Shown piece by piece: positions 34,886-48,537 of a DNA stretch of 64,000 nucleotides. Position 1 is the stretch's first letter. Each line of letters begins with the position of its first letter. The notes beneath the pieces are model-generated. The model was given only the letters and a program-made list of their open reading frames with translations. It made no database searches and was not told where the DNA came from. The DNA is from Catonia carolina (lineage: Eukaryota > Arthropoda > Insecta > Hemiptera > Achilidae): positions 18,951,715 through 19,015,714 of the forward strand of contig JAQMRL010000012.1 of NCBI GenBank assembly GCA_035578175.1. The letters run 5' to 3'. The position numbers and the translations under genes were made by a program.

Positions 34886-35290
34886 ATAGTGAGTCAGCTG
34901 TTGAACAACTTACATTATGAGAGGAAGGTTCGTTCAAATCCTCATAGAGGTAGTTTTTTTTTCGAATTTGAATACTAGGCAGTGGTTACTGGTGTATTTT
35001 GATGGTAGGCTACAGGGCTACAGGACTCTATGGCTTGAATGGGGGGGGGGGGAACTGTCATTGTAAAATATTGTAAACTATTTGTAAACATTGTAAAATA
35101 TTTAAAAATCAAAATAAAAGTTTGATTGTTTGCATAATTTGCACTTAACAGCTTTTTAATTGTTTTTTTAAATAATTCCACATTTTACTTTTTTTAATCC
35201 CACCCCATGACCCAATGAGAAGGATATTTATGATGTGTAAATAAGGTGCAGTCTTACATAGTAACCTGCTACATAAACAAATAACTGGAC
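34886..35290 (+). repeat. SINE-D copy, disrupted
   Basis: The head GTGAGTCAGCTGTTGAACAA and the body GGCAGTGGTTACTGGTGTA are shared with 35795-36062. The copy breaks off in a G-run at 35041-35052, and an inverted tail piece lies at 35205-35260. Confidence 0.55.
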
Positions 35291-35599
35291 AGAATGAAAT
35301 TAAATTTAATAATTAATTGCAAAAATGAATGTCAGAATCACTTACATCGGAATCACTTACATAAAAGTAAGTGATAAGTAAAACACAAAGTTAACTGTGA
35401 TTTACCATATAAAAATTAGTGAAATGCTTTTTTGGCAAATGGTTTTTTAACCATAGTTGAATTTCCACCGCCTTAGTTAATGGAATGAATGGGGTAGTAG
35501 AATTGGATGTGTATGAAAATTTAAATAAAATTTAAAGATAAAAATTTCATATTTTTGGATATGAAGTATTAATTTAAAATGCAGTAATTACTAGAATTA

Positions 35600-35720
35600 G
35601 TCTTGTACAGACTAAGACTGACAGTTTCAATGGTTACCATTATCTAGTATTCAAATCCATATAAAAGTAAATTACCTTTACTATGACTCAAACCACGGAA
35701 CCATCTGACTCGCGATGCAT
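35600..35720 (-). repeat. SINE-D partial copy
   Basis: Inverse match to the tail and body of the 58270-58560 copy, from the TCTTGTACAGACTAAG-type motif to the box B region. Confidence 0.55.
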
Positions 35721-35794
35721 GTTATTAATGCATTAAATTTAATTTCTATATTTTTGGCAACTGACTCACAAAGTTAGTCTAAAAGTAGTCATTG

Positions 35795-36062
35795 CTGTGA
35801 GTCAGCTGTTGAACAACTTACATTATGAGAGGAAGGTTCCTGGTTTAAATCCTCAGAGGTAGTTTTATTCAAATTTGAATACAAGGCAGTGGTTACTGGT
35901 GTATTTTGATGGTAGGGTTCAATTAAGCATATTCTCTCAAAAATGGTCGGCCTGGGTCTGTAAAAGACTACACCTCATTTACATGTAATACAAATTCATA
36001 TCTCATTGGGTCATGGTGTTGCTTATTGTTCTGAATTGAACAGATTGCAACGTACACAATTT
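35795..36062 (+). repeat. SINE-D copy
   Basis: It shares head, body and tail (CTCATTGGGTCATGG, then GAACAGATTGCAA) with the other SINE-D copies. It ends immediately before the retroposon R-derived satellite. Confidence 0.6.
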
Positions 36063-36065
36063 GTT

Positions 36066-38105
36066 GTTTAGGTCATCAACCAAAAGGCTGGTACAAACCT
36101 CTAGAACTTTTACTAAGTTTTTACTTAGTAAATTACTACTTACTAAGTTTTACTCACAAGGAGTAAATATAGTTTACAATTGCCTTCCTCAATGAGTGGA
36201 AGAAGCATATGCTTATCAGTATGCCAGGCCCTCTGAAAAGCATCTACCTATACTTTCTTAATTATATTAGCGATTAAAAAAATTGCCTAAAGAAAAATAA
36301 GGTGGGCAAGGGGTGTGGTTTACCATGCCTTCCTCACTGAGTGGAAAAGTATGCTTAACAGTATGCCAGGCCCTCTGAAAAGCATCTACCTGTACTTTTT
36401 TAAACACATTAGTGATTGAAAAAAATTGCCTAAATAAATAAGGTGGAGCAAGGAGTGTGGTTTAGTACGCCTTCCTCACTGAGTGGAAAAGTATATGCTT
36501 ATAAGTATGTCACGCCCTCTGAAAAGCACATTAGCGATTAAAAAAATTTAGTAAAGAAAAAAGTTTGGGCAAGGAGTGAGGTGGTTTACAATTGCCTTCC
36601 TCATTGAGTGGAAAAGTATGTTTATTAGTATGCCAGGCCCAATGAAAAGCATCCACTTAAGTACACAAATTAGCAATTAAAAAAAACTTACCTAAAGAAA
36701 AAAAGGTTGGGCAAGGAGTGAGGTTTACCAATGCGTTCTTCACTGAGTGGGAAAGTATGATTTTCAGTATGCCAGGCCTTTTGAAAATAATCTACTTTCG
36801 TAAACACATTAGCGATTTAAAACAAATTGCCTAAAGAAAAAAAGGTTAGCAAGAAGTGAGATGGTTTACAATTGCCTTCCCCACTAAGTGGAAAAGTTCA
36901 GTACGCCACTCCCTCTCAAAAGCATCTATTTTCCAAAAACACATTAGTGATTAAAAACAAAATTGCCTAAAGAAAAAGGTGGGGGCAAGGAGTGTGAAAG
37001 TTTACATTTGCCTTCCTCACTGAGTTGAAAAATATAGTTATCAGTATGCCAAGCCCTCTGAAAATGAACTTTCGTACACACATTTGGAATTTAAAAAAAT
37101 TGCCTAAAGAAAAAACTGTAGGACTAGGAGTAAAGTGGTTTACAATTACCTTCTTCACTGAGTGGAAAAGTATAAATCAGTATGCCACGCCCTCTCAAAA
37201 GCATCTTACTTTCGAAAACACATTAGCGATTATAAACAAAATTGCTTAAAGAATGAAAAGGTGGGGCATGAAGTGAGGTGGTTTACCATGCCTACCTCTG
37301 AGTAAAAAAGTATACTTATAAGTATGTCACGCCCTCTGAAAAACACATTAGCGAAAAAATATTGAGTAAAGAAAAAAAATATTTGGGCAAGGAATGAGGT
37401 GGTATAAAATTGCCTTCCTCATTGAGTGGAAAAGTATGTTTATTAGTATGCCAGGCCCAATGAAAAGCCACTTTCGTACACACAATAGCGATTAAAAAAA
37501 CTTACCTAAAGAAAAAAGGTTGGGCAAGGAGTGAGGTTTATCATTGCGTTCTTCACTGAGTGGGAAAGTATGATTTTCAGTATGCCTGGCCTTTTGAAAA
37601 TAATCTACTTTCGTAAACACATTAGCGATTTAAAACAAATTGCCTAAAAAAAAAAGGTTGGCAAGGAGTGAGGTGGCTTACAATTGCCTTCCCCACTAAG
37701 TGGAAAAGTTCAGTACGCCACACCCTCTCAAAAGCATCTATTTTCGAACACACATTAGTGATTAAAAACAAAATTGCCTAAAGAAAAAGGTGGGGGCAAG
37801 GAGTGTGAAGGTTTACATTTGCCTTCCTCAATGAGTTGAAAAATATAGTTACCAGTATGCCAAGCCCTCTGAAAATCAACTTTCGTACACACATTTGCAA
37901 TTGTACACACACACACACACACACACAATACAAAAAACGGTAGGTCAGGGAGTGAGGTGGCTTACAATTGCCTTCCCCACTAAGTCGAAAAGTTCAGTAC
38001 GCCACACCCTCTCAAAAGCATCTACTTTCGAAAACCCATTAGCGATTAAAAAGAAAACTGCTTAAAGAAAGAAAAGTTGGGGCATGGAGTGAGGTGGTGA
38101 AAAAA
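36066..38105 (-). repeat. Satellite with higher-order structure, derived from retroposon R
   Basis: About 14 monomers of roughly 125-150 bp begin with CCTTCCTCACTGAGTGG or variants at 36181, 36330, 36470, 36595, 36732, 36873, 37010, 37149, 37290, 37412, 37547, 37686, 37820 and 37969. Variant order repeats: the units at 36470-37010 correspond to those at 37290-37820, giving a six-monomer period of about 810-820 bp. The left edge (36066-36160, GGTCATCAACCAAAAGGCTGG) is the 3' end of retroposon R in minus orientation, and the monomer equals R's internal segment seen once at 55140-55215. A (CA)n patch lies at 37905-37927. Confidence 0.85.
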
Positions 38106-38545
38106 ATATAAACCATGGATTGTGACTGGAGAAGAGCTGAACATTACTAGTAAGTATACGATTTTATTTCACAATATTTCAGATTTCACAATTTTATTTC
38201 ACAAAATTTTATTTTCTACCATTAGGTGTCACTTTAAAAAGGTATTAACAATACCTATTTATTTAAAAAGGTATTAACAATACCTATTTATTTACCTATT
38301 TACCAATAACGCTGACCTAAATTGCAGCATTAGTTAATCTTTGATCGGTAGAATCTGTTGGTAACAGCGCTTGCATAGGGTCTGTGACTCGCAAAGTTTT
38401 CTTTTTGAAGTAAAAAATTTCTATAGGCAACTTGGATGGGTTTTAGATTGGTAAAATCTTATGAGTAAACGTCACCGGCATGATATAGTATGGCGACAGT
38501 ATATCTGTAGCTTAAGTGCAGTTTGTAACCTGCCCTCTAGTATAA
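38106..38545. other. AT-rich DNA with a small tandem repeat
   Basis: A 29-bp unit containing the palindrome GGTATTAACAATACC is duplicated at 38234-38291. No gene was seen. Confidence 0.55.
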
Positions 38546-38616
38546 GCATCGATGGGTCAGTGGTAGAATGCTTGCTTGCCACGCGGGTGCTCCGGGTTAG
38601 ATTCCCAGTCGATGCA
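38546..38616 (+). tRNA. tRNA-Gly(GCC)-like SINE head or tRNA pseudogene
   Basis: The 71 bases fold as a tRNA. The acceptor GCATCGA pairs perfectly with TCGATGC, the anticodon loop is TTGCCAC with anticodon GCC, and the anticodon stem pairs with two G-T wobbles. The T-loop reads TTAGATT instead of TTCGATT and the T-stem has one mismatch, which weakens box B. It is followed by a non-tRNA body to about 38820, whose part near 38670-38740 recurs inverted at 41030-41100. I favour a tRNA-Gly-derived SINE (SINE-A) over a working tRNA gene. Confidence 0.65.
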
Positions 38617-38825
38617 GATGCGAAAATATGCTCAACGGTTCATGGCTGGTCGGAATATACCAGTTTTTTTTATCAGAGGCGGCGAGAAAAACTCATTTCA
38701 CTCCCTCAAGATGGGGGGGGGGGAGTAGTGTTGGACTCAGTGAGGCGTCCTGGTTCAGCCCCAATGAGGCCGCAACCGCCTACCAATCAAAAACCCGCCG
38801 TCTGGCCACTTGATCAGACATAAAA
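38617..38825 (+). repeat. Body of SINE-A
   Basis: It includes GAGGCGGCGAGAAAAACTCA, also at 41077-41100 on the minus strand, a G-run at 38703-38713 and a weakly A-rich end. The open frame at 38461-38823 runs through this SINE and is not considered a gene. Confidence 0.55.
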
Positions 38826-39353
38826 AAACCCTCCACCTCTCTCGTAACTGTTAATATCGAATTTACCAGTTGCAGATGTCGAAAAATAACTAAGGAACAG
38901 TCAATTAGTGACTAATAACAGTCGATTCTTTGCTTCGATGGGAGGAACACATTAATCGATTATGTCAGGTGTCTAAGAAATACTATATTTAAGAAGTGTC
39001 CTTGAAATTCACTCTAAAAATTGTTTACTTTTCTACTCTTGACTTACGGGATTGTCAATAATGAATGTCAGGCAACGGTTTGTAAGAGATCTTGAGAAAG
39101 CTGCATAAGATTAAATCGAACATCCAAAATTGATCTCATTGGTACTATGACACGAGGAAAAACACCTACTGCCATATAAAGCGAGAAAGTGCGTTGTATG
39201 AGCGACACTTCTCTCACTTGGCCCCCAAATTTGATAACCTGCTACCTAAACCCAAAACTGAACAGAATAAAATTAAATTGAAGAATAAAATGCAAAAATT
39301 GATAAACGGTGAGCTCACTTACCATATTTTTTTGTGGTAAATAGTTTAAAAAA
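38826..39353. other. Unassigned AT-rich DNA
   Basis: Bases 39230-39330 resemble 35268-35420 (shared AACCTGCTAC and GAACAGAATAAAATTAAATT-type text), so this is another dispersed repeat of unknown class. No gene seen. Confidence 0.4.
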
Positions 39354-40470
<1,117 letters not shown>

Positions 40471-41451
40471 CTCATCAAATGTTACAATAAATGTTCAAAA
40501 ATACAGATCTGATACCAGTCGAGATGAACCCGGGACTCGTGTGGGCAATGCGCTGCTGCTAGTGTAATACGTACATTTCTAAAAACATGGAACTTAGTAC
40601 ATTCATACTTAGTGAAGTGCCGAAATAACAACACTTAATAACATTTAAAATAACATTCCGTTCCGCACTTCGAATTGTTTACCGCCGCTTTCGAACGGTC
40701 GACATGCTAAACTTATAATACACGGATAGATAGCCAAGTTGTAACAACACTACAGAATAATGAATAAAATGTGAAGAAATAAAATGAAAAGAAACGGAAT
40801 CAGTTTTAACGAATTAAAATACTTTTGTTTGTATAAATGTAGCCTAAAACGTAAAAAATAGCCAAATCAAAACAATATTTCCTGCACCACTCGTAGCGTA
40901 ATAAAATAAGGACTGTGTATTCCAATGAACTACGAGTGTCAATATGGTTTTAGGATTGTAATTGAGAAACTGGGCATGCGCAGTAGATTGTTCCCTCTTA
41001 CACTTCGTCTCAAAGTTCATTTCGTGAATAACCATCAGTACTTCCCACCATTGTGCGGGAGTGAACATGAGTTTTTCTCGCCGCCTCGGATACAAAGAAA
41101 AAGTAATAGTTATTTATCAGTTACTATTGTTTTTTAACCTTTATCATTATTTTAAGTGGCGCAGAGAGAGGGAGAGATAAAATAATGAATCTCTTGCCGA
41201 AAACTAAGTAGTCTATAAAATTATGATTCTAAGATGTGATATCACACTTGTGAAAATACATAACGCAAAATGCACAGCAAAGTTTTGTGAAATTATTCAC
41301 TTGGCTGAAATGTAGATGATGAAACTTATTATTGGTCATGTACACATATAAAAGCTATACACATATAAAATTTACATCTATACATGTACATATAAAATTG
41401 GTCTACATATAAAATATATTAATCCGGCTACCAAAGACGTGCAACAGCCAC
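40471..41451. other. Spacer with a SINE-A tail
   Basis: Bases 41030-41100 match the body of SINE-A in minus orientation. Bases 41340-41420 contain irregular ACATATAAAA tandem units. No gene seen. Confidence 0.45.
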
Positions 41452-42056
41452 ATTTTTACTTGCCTATATGAATATTTTTAGGAAGGAAAGTAATGTTTTC
41501 ATATCGATTTTTTGAAATCGAGTTTTTACCGGATATACACGTTTTCAGACCCCCTAAAGCCAAAAAAACATGTATTCAGCGATTGGTGTATGCGTGCGCG
41601 TGTGAACAGAATATCTCAGGAACGGAACATCGTACAAAGTTGAAACTTGAAACTTCGTTAGATACCACTAGAGGACCCGACACAAACATTTTAATCAAAA
41701 TCAGTCAATTGGAAGTAGTAGTTCATTCGTGTAATTTTTCAATTTTTTGCGGTTTTCTCAAAAACGGCTCCTAAGGTTTTTTTAAAAACCGCCTCATTTA
41801 CTACATTTTTTATGCTCTACAAGAAAGGGTAGACTTCAAGTCTGCTGAAATTCTTGGGGAGGCCGTTCTCTCGCAGAAAAATGGAATTTTTAAGATTTCA
41901 GCCTTAATAAGCATTTTACGACAAAAGACTTCATAATAAAATTTATAGAAAGTTAAAAAATCAACAACTTTTGTTTTAAGCATTTTTCTCCACAGAGCTT
42001 AGTTTAGCGTGAAAGAGTGATTCTCCGAATTATTTAGCCAAACTAAGGTTGATTTT
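41452..42056 (+). mobile_element. TG-core element copy 2, 5' part
   Basis: It starts ACTTGCCTATATGAATAT and runs through a nearly lost TG core (GTATGCGTGCGCGTGTG) to GGTTGATTTT, where a LINE has inserted. The remaining part is at 43350-43441. Confidence 0.75.
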
Positions 42057-43349
42057 CTTCTTCTTCTTCTTCTTCTTCTTTCAGGGTATAGGCGAAACGC
42101 CTGTTCCGATCTCAAAGGGTTTATTTGTTAAATGTTGTTACATGACCATCGCTTCCTTGGTCTTCCAACATCTCTTCGACCAACTGGTTTATATTGCCAA
42201 ACTTTTTTGGGAATTCTGTCATCATTCATCCTTTCCAGATGTTCCATCCACCGTTGTCTATTTTCAAAGATCTTGTTTTCTAGTTTAAATACTGCCAGAT
42301 CCTTGGGAACATCTTCGTTGTACAACCTGTCCAACAATGTACAACCTTTAACGGACCTGAGGAATCTCATTTCTGAAGCTTGTATTTTGCTAAGGTGCCT
42401 CTTATTCGTTGTCTATGTCTCAGAGCCATATAACAAAGATGGTACAGCCATACCCTATAAAATTTCAATTGGGTGTCTTTCCTTGTTTTCTTGTTTAAGG
42501 TGCGTCGGATGGTACCACATAAAGACTGAAACTTGTTCAACTTATTATTAATGTCTAAACCCTCTTCATATGTTATATCGCAACCGAGATACTTGAAATG
42601 AGAAACCTGTTCGATATTTGTGTTGTATACCATTATTCTTTTGCGAACAGGATATTTGCCTAAGAAAGCCATGGTCTTCGTCTTTTGTACAGATAGTTTC
42701 ATATTATAATCTGAACAGATTTGTTGTAGTTGGAAAACCGATCTCTGAAGTTCATCCTCACTTTCCTGTATAATCACTAGGTCATCAGCGAACAACATTG
42801 TATTTAAGGAAAACTTATCCCCTATTTTAAATCCAGGGCTAATCTTCATGTTTATTATTACCATTATTCCTGTCCGTATTTTTCCTTTGAGACTTGTAAG
42901 TAATTTAGTTTTCCCCTAAAAACGTTACTAACGTCTTGTAGAGTAAGACCAGTGGTAGGGCTGCTACCTTGGAGCCTCTGGACCTGCCCCAGGTTTCATT
43001 CGGAGACCCACCTCCTAGGTTCCTCCGCTCCTCACGCCGTTGGGAAATTTCCTCTTCCGCCGCTCAAACCGTTGACCATAGAAACCAGTGATATCTAAGG
43101 CTATCACTGGTTCCCCCAACACCAATCTGTTCATCGACCCAGTTTACCGCTGGGATTGGTTACCCAACCTTCCGCTGGGTTACTCGACTTAGCAGGGGCA
43201 CCTCTAGCAGGTTAAGTGTTGGAGTGAGAGAGGCTAAGAGAATTCACTGGGTTGAATTCTTATGTTATGTGATGCAGATTTTGAGCATCATGACGCATCT
43301 CACTCCCATTGCCAGAACCGAAGTTCCCCCAGGTCGATTCCTGGGCCCA
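42057..43349 (-). mobile_element. LINE (RTE-like), internally deleted, 10-bp TSD
   Basis: GGTTGATTTT flanks it at 42047-42056 and 43350-43359. The 3' end is a (GAA)n tract (42057-42080 as CTT units). On the minus strand, a leader of about 450 bases (43349-42900) is joined directly to the late part of the reverse transcriptase, so the endonuclease and early RT have been deleted. It interrupts a TG-core copy and is therefore younger. A similar leader segment lies at 55850-55925. Confidence 0.85.
42128..42864 (-). pseudogene. LINE reverse transcriptase, late palm to C-terminus
   Basis: The first piece (42864-42367) has FSLNTMLFADDLVIIQESED with the catalytic FADD box, then MKLSVQKTKTMAF and VSHFKYLGCDITYE. 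After a frameshift near 42370, the second piece (42370-42128) has MRFLRSVKGCTLLDRLYNED and the C-terminal WMEHLERMNDDRIPK and VGRRDVGRPRKRW motifs. The FADD form and C-terminus resemble RTE-like elements widespread in insects. It cannot be functional because the N-terminal two thirds are absent. Confidence 0.85.
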
Positions 43350-43441
43350 GGTTGATTTTAATTTTGCATAATTCACTCATAATTAATCAAATATCATTAT
43401 TTGCATTGGCAAGAGAAAGTCGTGTGAGTGTTTACACCAAT
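43350..43441 (+). mobile_element. TG-core element copy 2, 3' part
   Basis: It resumes at GGTTGATTTT and ends GGCAAGAGAAAGTCGTGTGA followed by a stem-loop with one mismatch (GTGTGA/TTACAC). Confidence 0.75.
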
Positions 43442-43907
43442 TTTTTTTTTTGTTGACGTTGTACTAACACCTGGCTGCACTTAACCGTCAAAGTATTATT
43501 AGTGGGTTGGTGTGCTTTTTGTACACCCAGTGCATACCGCACTCGTGAAGTAAATACATTTATATCTATAAATAAAACTATTTCTCTACACAGGAATTTA
43601 TTTTAAAATAAATAAATAAATAAACATATAAAACAATTCTACTTAAGTCTTATGAAATATGTGGTATAATTAAAACTATTGAATAAAGAACTAATCGGTA
43701 AAAGGCTATTTATAAAATTTCATTATTGTTTTATTTATTTATAGATCTACCAGTAGACTACGTTCGCTTGGAATTCATAAATATATTATTTTATTTACAG
43801 GTCATTTAACATTTTACGTTGAAATACCTATACACAACCTTCCTTTTTTCAGGTGTACAGTCAAACAGTACTGTGACTAAATATTTATTGAGGTAATAAA
43901 TTGGTGA
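43442..43907. other. Unassigned AT-rich DNA
   Basis: No gene or element edge could be supported. Confidence 0.4.
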
Positions 43908-44243
43908 TTGTATGAAAGGGTATGGGGTGACCTAGCGTTAAAAGTTACACTTATATTCCATGAACCTATTGTATTACGCTATCATATCTCCCTCTTAAAT
44001 ATTCTTCAACGACACCAATCAAAAGCTCTTCGAGCCATCACCAATGCCCTATTTCATGTAACTAATCATACTTTACACACAGACTTGAAAATCCCTACAG
44101 TTTTTGATATCATTTACAACACTTTCCACACAAAAACAATTGGACACAAAAACCCCAACGTTCGTTCGATCTCATCAAATACCCTTCCTATTGTCAGGCG
44201 CCTGAAAAGAAAATGGAATCGTAATCTACTACAACCACCATAA
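43908..44243 (+). pseudogene. Jockey-like LINE, C-terminal RT end
   Basis: From about residue 28 the text reads SLLNILQRHQSKALRAITNA, then HVTNHTLHTDLKIPTVFD and TIGHKNPNVRSISSNTLPIV with RRLKRKW at the end. This is the typical C-terminal tail of jockey-clade reverse transcriptases, ending just before the stop. The first 27 residues are not homologous and are probably read-in sequence. A TG-core copy begins about 12 bases after the stop. Confidence 0.75.
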
Positions 44244-44255
44244 AATAAAACCAAA

Positions 44256-45505
<1,250 letters not shown>

Positions 45506-45773
45506 AAAAACTCATCCGTAAACCAGTGGCGGTCCTAGCGGGTGGGTCGGGTGGGCCCGGGCCCACCCATTTTTAATATGACTTGACTGAAACAATAAAA
45601 CAACGGGGATTTTTATCCACAACAAGATGGCAAACAATAATGGTTACGATATTTACGTATCGCAAAGTATGTGGGTGAGAATAAGTACTCTAATGAAAAG
45701 TACAATTAATATTAATGTGACTATTAACATCAACATAATTATCAACCTATCAACATAATGGATTTGGACTTGA

Positions 45774-45919
45774 TTTTTACTTTCTCTTGCCTATATGAAT
45801 ATATAGGAAGGAAAGTATTGTTTTCATGTCGATTTTTCGAAATCGAGTTTTCACCGGATCTATTCGTTTCCAGACCCCCTGAACCCAAAAAACATGTTTT
45901 TAGCGATTGGTCTGTGTGT

Positions 45920-45966
<47 letters not shown>

Positions 45967-46749
45967 AACAGAATATCTCAAGAACGGAACATCGTACGAA
46001 CTTGAAACTTGAAACTTAAGTTACATACCACTACCGGACGCGACACGAACATTTTCATCAAAACCGGTCAACCGGAAGTAGTAGTTTATTCGTATAATTT
46101 TTCAGTTTTTTGCGATTTTCTCAAAAACTAGTCCTACGATTTTTTTTAAAATCGCCTATTTTACTCAATTTTTTATTCTCTACAAGATAGAGTAGGCGCC
46201 ATGTTTGCTGAAATTCTCGGTGAGGCTGTTTTCACGTAAAAACGTTGTTTTTTTAAGATTACGGCTTTAATATAAATTTTAGCGCAAAAACTTATATAAT
46301 AAAAGTTGTAGAGAATTTAAAAACCTACAACTTCTGTTTCAAACAGTTTTTTGTATGACGCTTAGTTTAGCAGTAATTGGCGATTTTCTGATTTTTTCTT
46401 ACGAAAACGTGTGAAAAATCGATTTTTTTAAGATTTTGGCCTTAGTATGCATTTTACGACAAAAGTGTATATAACCAAATTTATAGGAAATTTAAAGATC
46501 TACAACGTTTATTTAATGTATTTTTCTCTACAGAGCCTAGTTTAGCGTGAAATAGTGATTTTCCGTATTTTTAAGCCAGACTGAGGTTGATTTTCATTTT
46601 GAGTGTTTCACTCATGATTAAAATAAGGTTATGTTTATTGAGGTTAGTTTTTTGTTTATTTCTAATATTTTATCACTAATGTTAAATTATATTGTAAATT
46701 ATTTGCATTGGCAAGAGAAAGTTGTGTGAGTGTTTCACACCAGATTTTT
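45774..46749 (+). mobile_element. TG-core element copy 4 (inside hAT)
   Basis: Starts TTTTTACTTTCTCTTGCC, has the intact hairpin CCTATATGAATATATAGG, a (TG)n core at 45910-45962, and ends GGCAAGAGAAAGTTGTGTGA plus stem-loop and CAGATTTTT. It is a good reference copy. Confidence 0.85.
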
Positions 46750-46964
46750 ATATTTTCAAACTGTTTTTGTAACTCATGTACTGTATTTAAAGTGTTCAAT
46801 TTAGTAAATTTCTTATAAAAATTACAAGGTTGTGTTTGTTTATTCAAAACTAATCCTGAAATAAAGATAGAATGTACTCAATCAGTTATCTACATGTATT
46901 CAATTTATAAAATCATAGACAAATATATATTATGTACTAGGCCTATATATGTTTTACATAGGTA

Positions 46965-47936
46965 AAAATCTGGTGTGAAACACTCACACGACTTTCTCTT
47001 GCCAATGAAAATAATTAACAATAAACCTTACAATAGTAATAAAACATTAGAAATAAATAAAAAACTAACCTCAAAATCATAACCTTATTTCAATCATGAG
47101 AGAAACACGCAAAATGATAATCAACCTCAGTTTGGCCTAAAAATACGGAAAATCGCTTTTTCACGCTAAATTAGGCTCTGTAGAGAAAAATGCTTTAAAT
47201 AAAAGTTATAGATCTTTTAATTTTCTGTAAAGTTGGTTTTATACACTTTTATCGTAAAATGCATACTAAGGCCGAAATGTTAAAAAAATCGATTTTTCAC
47301 ACGTTTTCGTGAGAAAAAACAGAAAATCGCTAATTACTGCTAAACTAAGCGTTATACAAAAGAAATGTTTGAAATAAAAGTTGTAGAATTTTACATTCTC
47401 TACAACTTTTATTATATAACGTTTTGAGCTAAAATACATATTAAAGCCGCAATCTTAAAAAGAAAATGTTTTTACGTAAAAACGGCCTCACCAAGAATTT
47501 CAGCAAACATGACGCCTACCCTATCTTGTAGAGAATAAAAAATTGAGTAAACCAGGCGATTTTTAAAAAAATCGTAGGACCAGTTTTTGAGAAAATCGCA
47601 AAAAAGTGAAAAATTACACGAATAAACTACTACTTCCGGTTGACCTATTTTGATGAAAATGTTCGTGTCGGGTCCGGTAGTGGTATGTAACTTAAGTTTT
47701 AAGTTTGAAGTACGTACGTCGTTCCGTTCTCGAGATATTCTTTTCACACACACGCACGCACGCACGCGCGCGCGCGCACCACACACACACACACACACAC
47801 CAATCACTAAAAACATGTTTTTTGGGTTCAGGGGGTCGGAAAACGTATAGATCCGGTGAAAACTCGATTTCGAAAAATCGACATGAAAACAATACTTTCC
47901 TTCCTATATATTCATATAGGCAAGAGAAAGTAAAAA
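46965..47936 (-). mobile_element. TG-core element copy 5 (inside hAT)
   Basis: Complete on both ends, in opposite orientation to copy 4, with a core of mixed CA and GCAC units (47745-47800). Flanks read GTAAAAAT on both sides, either a target repeat or part of the T-rich ends. The frame at 47472-47816 is not conserved in other copies. Confidence 0.85.
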
Positions 47937-48047
47937 TAATGTACATATCATATAAACAGCTACTTTTCATCATAAAATATATTAACATATAAATATATAA
48001 GTGGGCCCACCCAGAAAGAAATTTCTGGGGCCGCCACTGCCGTAAAC

Positions 48048-48537
48048 ACTCTCATGTACATCATATATCCGTTAATCATTGTCATTCACATCTAATTACT
48101 ACAGTTCAGCCATTCTTAGTTTGCTTCTACTGTCAACAAATAAAAGCCACCTACTACAGGGTGCACGCTAGAGTCTGCGACTTTACGGATGTTGTATTCC
48201 TATTAAGTTAACTATTTTTTAAATTATAATTACTTAAAGTACTAAAAATATCTGTCATGATATAATGTAGGCTTAACAATTTCATTTAAAAATATACTTT
48301 TAAAAGTATAAATAGTATAAAAAGTATAAATAAAGTTGTATTTAAATACTTTTGAAAGTATTTTGTTGTTACTTTTTAATCAGCGTGTACACAATTTGAT
48401 ACAATGCGCATGCTTAGTGACGTCATTATTTGTTTACATTAGGAGCAAACTAAGAGAGGCTGGACTATACAACATACTCATACTATATTTATCATACCAC
48501 CGCCATAATATAAATTGTACTATTTCATGTCATTTCA
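48048..48537. other. Flank of the hAT insertion
   Basis: No gene seen. AT-rich with short AAAAGTATAAATA direct repeats near 48300-48340. Confidence 0.5.

Larger units (their letters stand above)
45524..48039. mobile_element. hAT-type non-autonomous element with 8-bp TSD
   Basis: CCGTAAAC is duplicated at 45516-45523 and 48040-48047. The ends are CAGTGGCGGTCCTAG and, inverted, CAGTGGCGGCCCCAG, followed inside by GGGCCCGGGCCCACCC-type sequence on the left and GTGGGCCCACCC on the right. An 8-bp duplication and CAGTGGCG ends are hallmarks of hAT elements. Only about 570 bp are its own sequence; two TG-core copies (45774-46749 and 46965-47936) have inserted into it. No transposase. Confidence 0.9.

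Noticed and set aside
36181..38100. CRISPR-like regular spacing of repeats
   Set aside because: Repeat and intervening sequence both recur from unit to unit; it is a eukaryotic satellite.
38546..38616. Functional tRNA-Gly gene
   Set aside because: Altered T-loop and box B, and a linked SINE-like body, make a SINE head more likely; not excluded.
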